Assembly (NCBI GenBank): GCA_947475795.1
Contig: CANJOX010000131.1
Location: forward strand, 1-8,325
DNA: 8,325 nt
Source of the DNA: Gemmatimonadota bacterium
GTDB lineage: Bacteria > Gemmatimonadota > Gemmatimonadetes > Gemmatimonadales > Gemmatimonadaceae
Direction: 5' to 3'
In this document: piece by piece, positions 7,143-8,325 of the stretch
How positions within the stretch are numbered: position 1 is the stretch's first letter
How the letters are laid out: each line of letters opens with the position of its first letter
Notes under the pieces: model-generated
The model's input: only the letters and a program-made list of their open reading frames with translations
Database searches by the model: none
Told to the model about the DNA's origin: nothing
Made by a program: the position numbers and the translations under genes

Positions 7143-7194
7143 ATCCCATCGGGAGGAATGTTATGGGATCAACTGACCCGTCGGGTCTCCTCCC
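7143..7194 (+). promoter_or_regulatory. Structured leader with strong SD before the second TonB-dependent receptor
   Basis: ATCCCAT (7143-7149) pairs with ATGGGAT (7163-7169), leaving a 13-base loop that contains the strong SD GGGAGG (7151-7156). GGGAGGA (7151-7157) is perfectly complementary to TCCTCCC (7188-7194), so a loop-to-downstream pairing (H-type pseudoknot geometry) is possible. A small hairpin, GACCC-GTC-GGGTC (7175-7187), lies between. This arrangement could gate ribosome access. It is seen only as complementarity; purine/pyrimidine-rich tracts pair easily by chance. No convincing promoter hexamers were found in the gap 7073-7142. Confidence 0.35.
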
Positions 7195-7213
7195 CCTTCC
7201 CGGAGCGCCGCTC

Positions 7214-8325
7214 ATGATTCGCAGATGTCGTCTCGTTGCACTTGCCCTCGCCGGTAGTCTCACCGCGCTGGGTGTCGCCCCTCCCCTTCAGGCACGGCAG
7301 GCCACGGGGACTGTGGAAGGCAAGGTGACAGTGGGCGGGTCGGGCGAGGCACTGCAAGGCGCCTCCATTGGGGTGGTCGGAACGCAGGTCGGCGCCATCT
7401 CGCGTGCGGACGGCACCTATCGCTTCGCGCTGCGCCCGGGCACCTACGAGCTGCGCGTCCGTATGCTGGGCTATGCCGGCAAGACCGCCAGCATCACGGT
7501 GGCGGCCGGTGGGCGCGTGTCGCAGGACTTCACGCTCGACAAGTCCACCACGCAGCTCGAGGCCGTGGCCGTGACCGGCTCACGCGGTGGCGAGCGGACG
7601 CTGGTGAAGAGCCCCGTCCCGGTTGACGTGATCAACACGGCGGCGCTCAAGTCGACGGGACGCGTCGAGACGGCGCAGATGCTGCAGGCGGCGGCGCCGT
7701 CGTTGAACTTCCCGCGCCCCGCCGTGGCGGACGGTACGGACCATGTGCGTCCGGCCACGCTGCGCGGCCTCGCACCCGACCAGACGCTGGTGCTCGTGAA
7801 CGGCAAGCGCCGCTACACGAGCGCGCTGATCAACAACAACGGCACGGTGGGTCGTGGTACGTCGGCGGTGGACCTCAACGCCATCCCGGCGTCGATGATC
7901 GACCGCATCGAAATCCTGCGTGACGGCGCGGCCGCCCAGTACGGCTCCGACGCCATCGCGGGTGTCATCAACATCATTCTGAAGGGCGCCGGCACGGGCG
8001 ACGTCTCCAGCCAGACGGGCCAGTACAACACCGACGTCCCCGGGCTGGGCAAGCGCAATGACGGCAGCAATACCGTCGTCAGCGCCGACCAGGGGATTTC
8101 GTGGGGCAGCGGCGGCTACTTCCACGCCGGCGTGGAATGGCGCAACCGTGCCATGACCAACCGCACGTTTGCCGATCCGCGCCAGCAGTATCCCAACGGC
8201 GATCCCCGCGAAGCGACCGCGCAGCGTGCGACGCACTGGTCGGGTGACGCCGCCACGGTGGATCTGGTTGGCATGTTCAACGCCGCACACACCGTGAACG
8301 ACAACCTGCAACTCTACACGTTTGG
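7214..8325 (+). CDS. TonB-dependent receptor with carboxypeptidase-regulatory-like domain (3'-truncated by the window)
   Basis: The frame is open from ATG 7214 through the right edge, at least 370 residues with no stop. GGAG (7202-7205) lies eight bases upstream, and a normal signal peptide follows (MIRRCR, hydrophobic core, predicted cut after LQA at residue 27). An in-frame ATG at 7163 with the better SD GGGAGG would add 17 residues before this signal. Domains: regulatory-like beta-sandwich about 33-115 (GTVEGKVTV, DGTYRFALRPGTYELRV); TonB-box-like VAVTGSR near 118-124; plug from about 125 with TLRGLAPDQTLVLVNGKRR and RIEILRDGAAAQYGSDAIAG (from 231); then the start of the barrel. The plug motifs differ from SusC type and match the broad iron-complex/vitamin/oligomer receptor group (COG1629-like). 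It has no visible SusD partner on this side. It sits after a strong terminator, so it is probably a separate unit. Substrate unknown. Confidence 0.92.
   Translation, partial: MIRRCRLVALALAGSLTALGVAPPLQARQATGTVEGKVTVGGSGEALQGASIGVVGTQVGAISRADGTYRFALRPGTYELRVRMLGYAGKTASITVAAGGRVSQDFTLDKSTTQLEAVAVTGSRGGERTLVKSPVPVDVINTAALKSTGRVETAQMLQAAAPSLNFPRPAVADGTDHVRPATLRGLAPDQTLVLVNGKRRYTSALINNNGTVGRGTSAVDLNAIPASMIDRIEILRDGAAAQYGSDAIAGVINIILKGAGTGDVSSQTGQYNTDVPGLGKRNDGSNTVVSADQGISWGSGGYFHAGVEWRNRAMTNRTFADPRQQYPNGDPREATAQRATHWSGDAATVDLVGMFNAAHTVNDNLQLYTF

Noticed and set aside
7118..7167. Promoter hexamers in the AT-richer stretch before the second receptor (for example TTGCGG, GATATT, TATGGG)
   Set aside because: No pair combines acceptable matches with a 16-18 base spacer. 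Bacteroidota-type TTTG and TAnnTTTG elements are also not both present.

Overview
The window is G+C-rich, with mostly G or C at third codon positions, and all credible genes are on the + strand. It combines a SusC/SusD-type outer-membrane pair, a second TonB-dependent receptor carrying a carboxypeptidase-regulatory-like N-terminal domain, and a TIG-domain protein with an M30-like metallopeptidase domain. That mix, at high G+C and outside the low-G+C Bacteroidota where SusC/D pairs are best known, suggests a Gemmatimonadota (Gemmatimonas-like) bacterium. This assignment is an inference from family content, not from a marker gene.

Layout. (1) Bases 1-1930 hold the 3' part of a large secreted zinc-metallopeptidase gene that is open at the left edge. 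Its stop overlaps the GTG start of a small predicted lipoprotein gene (1927-2475). A hairpin at 2479-2508 probably ends this unit. (2) A 242-base gap holds a sigma70-like promoter candidate (2580-2608), a short palindrome (2664-2673) and a Shine-Dalgarno (SD) sequence in a hairpin loop (2691-2717). It is followed by a SusC/RagA-family TonB-dependent transporter (2718-5747) and, 15 bases later, its SusD/RagB-like partner lipoprotein (5763-7016). (3) A strong GC hairpin with a UCCG tetraloop (7033-7072) closes that operon. (4) A 197-base gap with unusual self-complementary structure around a strong SD precedes a second TonB-dependent receptor (7214 to the window end), which is cut off on the right.

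How the genes may work together. SusC-like barrels and SusD-like lids import oligomers (glycans in the Sus type, peptides in the Rag type). No glycoside hydrolase is visible, but a predicted secreted protease sits directly upstream. A protein/peptide-scavenging role is therefore the more economical guess, though one neighbouring protease is weak evidence. The second receptor belongs to a different TonB-receptor subfamily and is probably a separate transcription unit. No RNA genes, CRISPR arrays, insertion sequences or prophage genes were seen. No complete novel system is evident. The most unusual items are the structured leaders of the two receptor genes and the small orphan lipoprotein coupled to the metallopeptidase.
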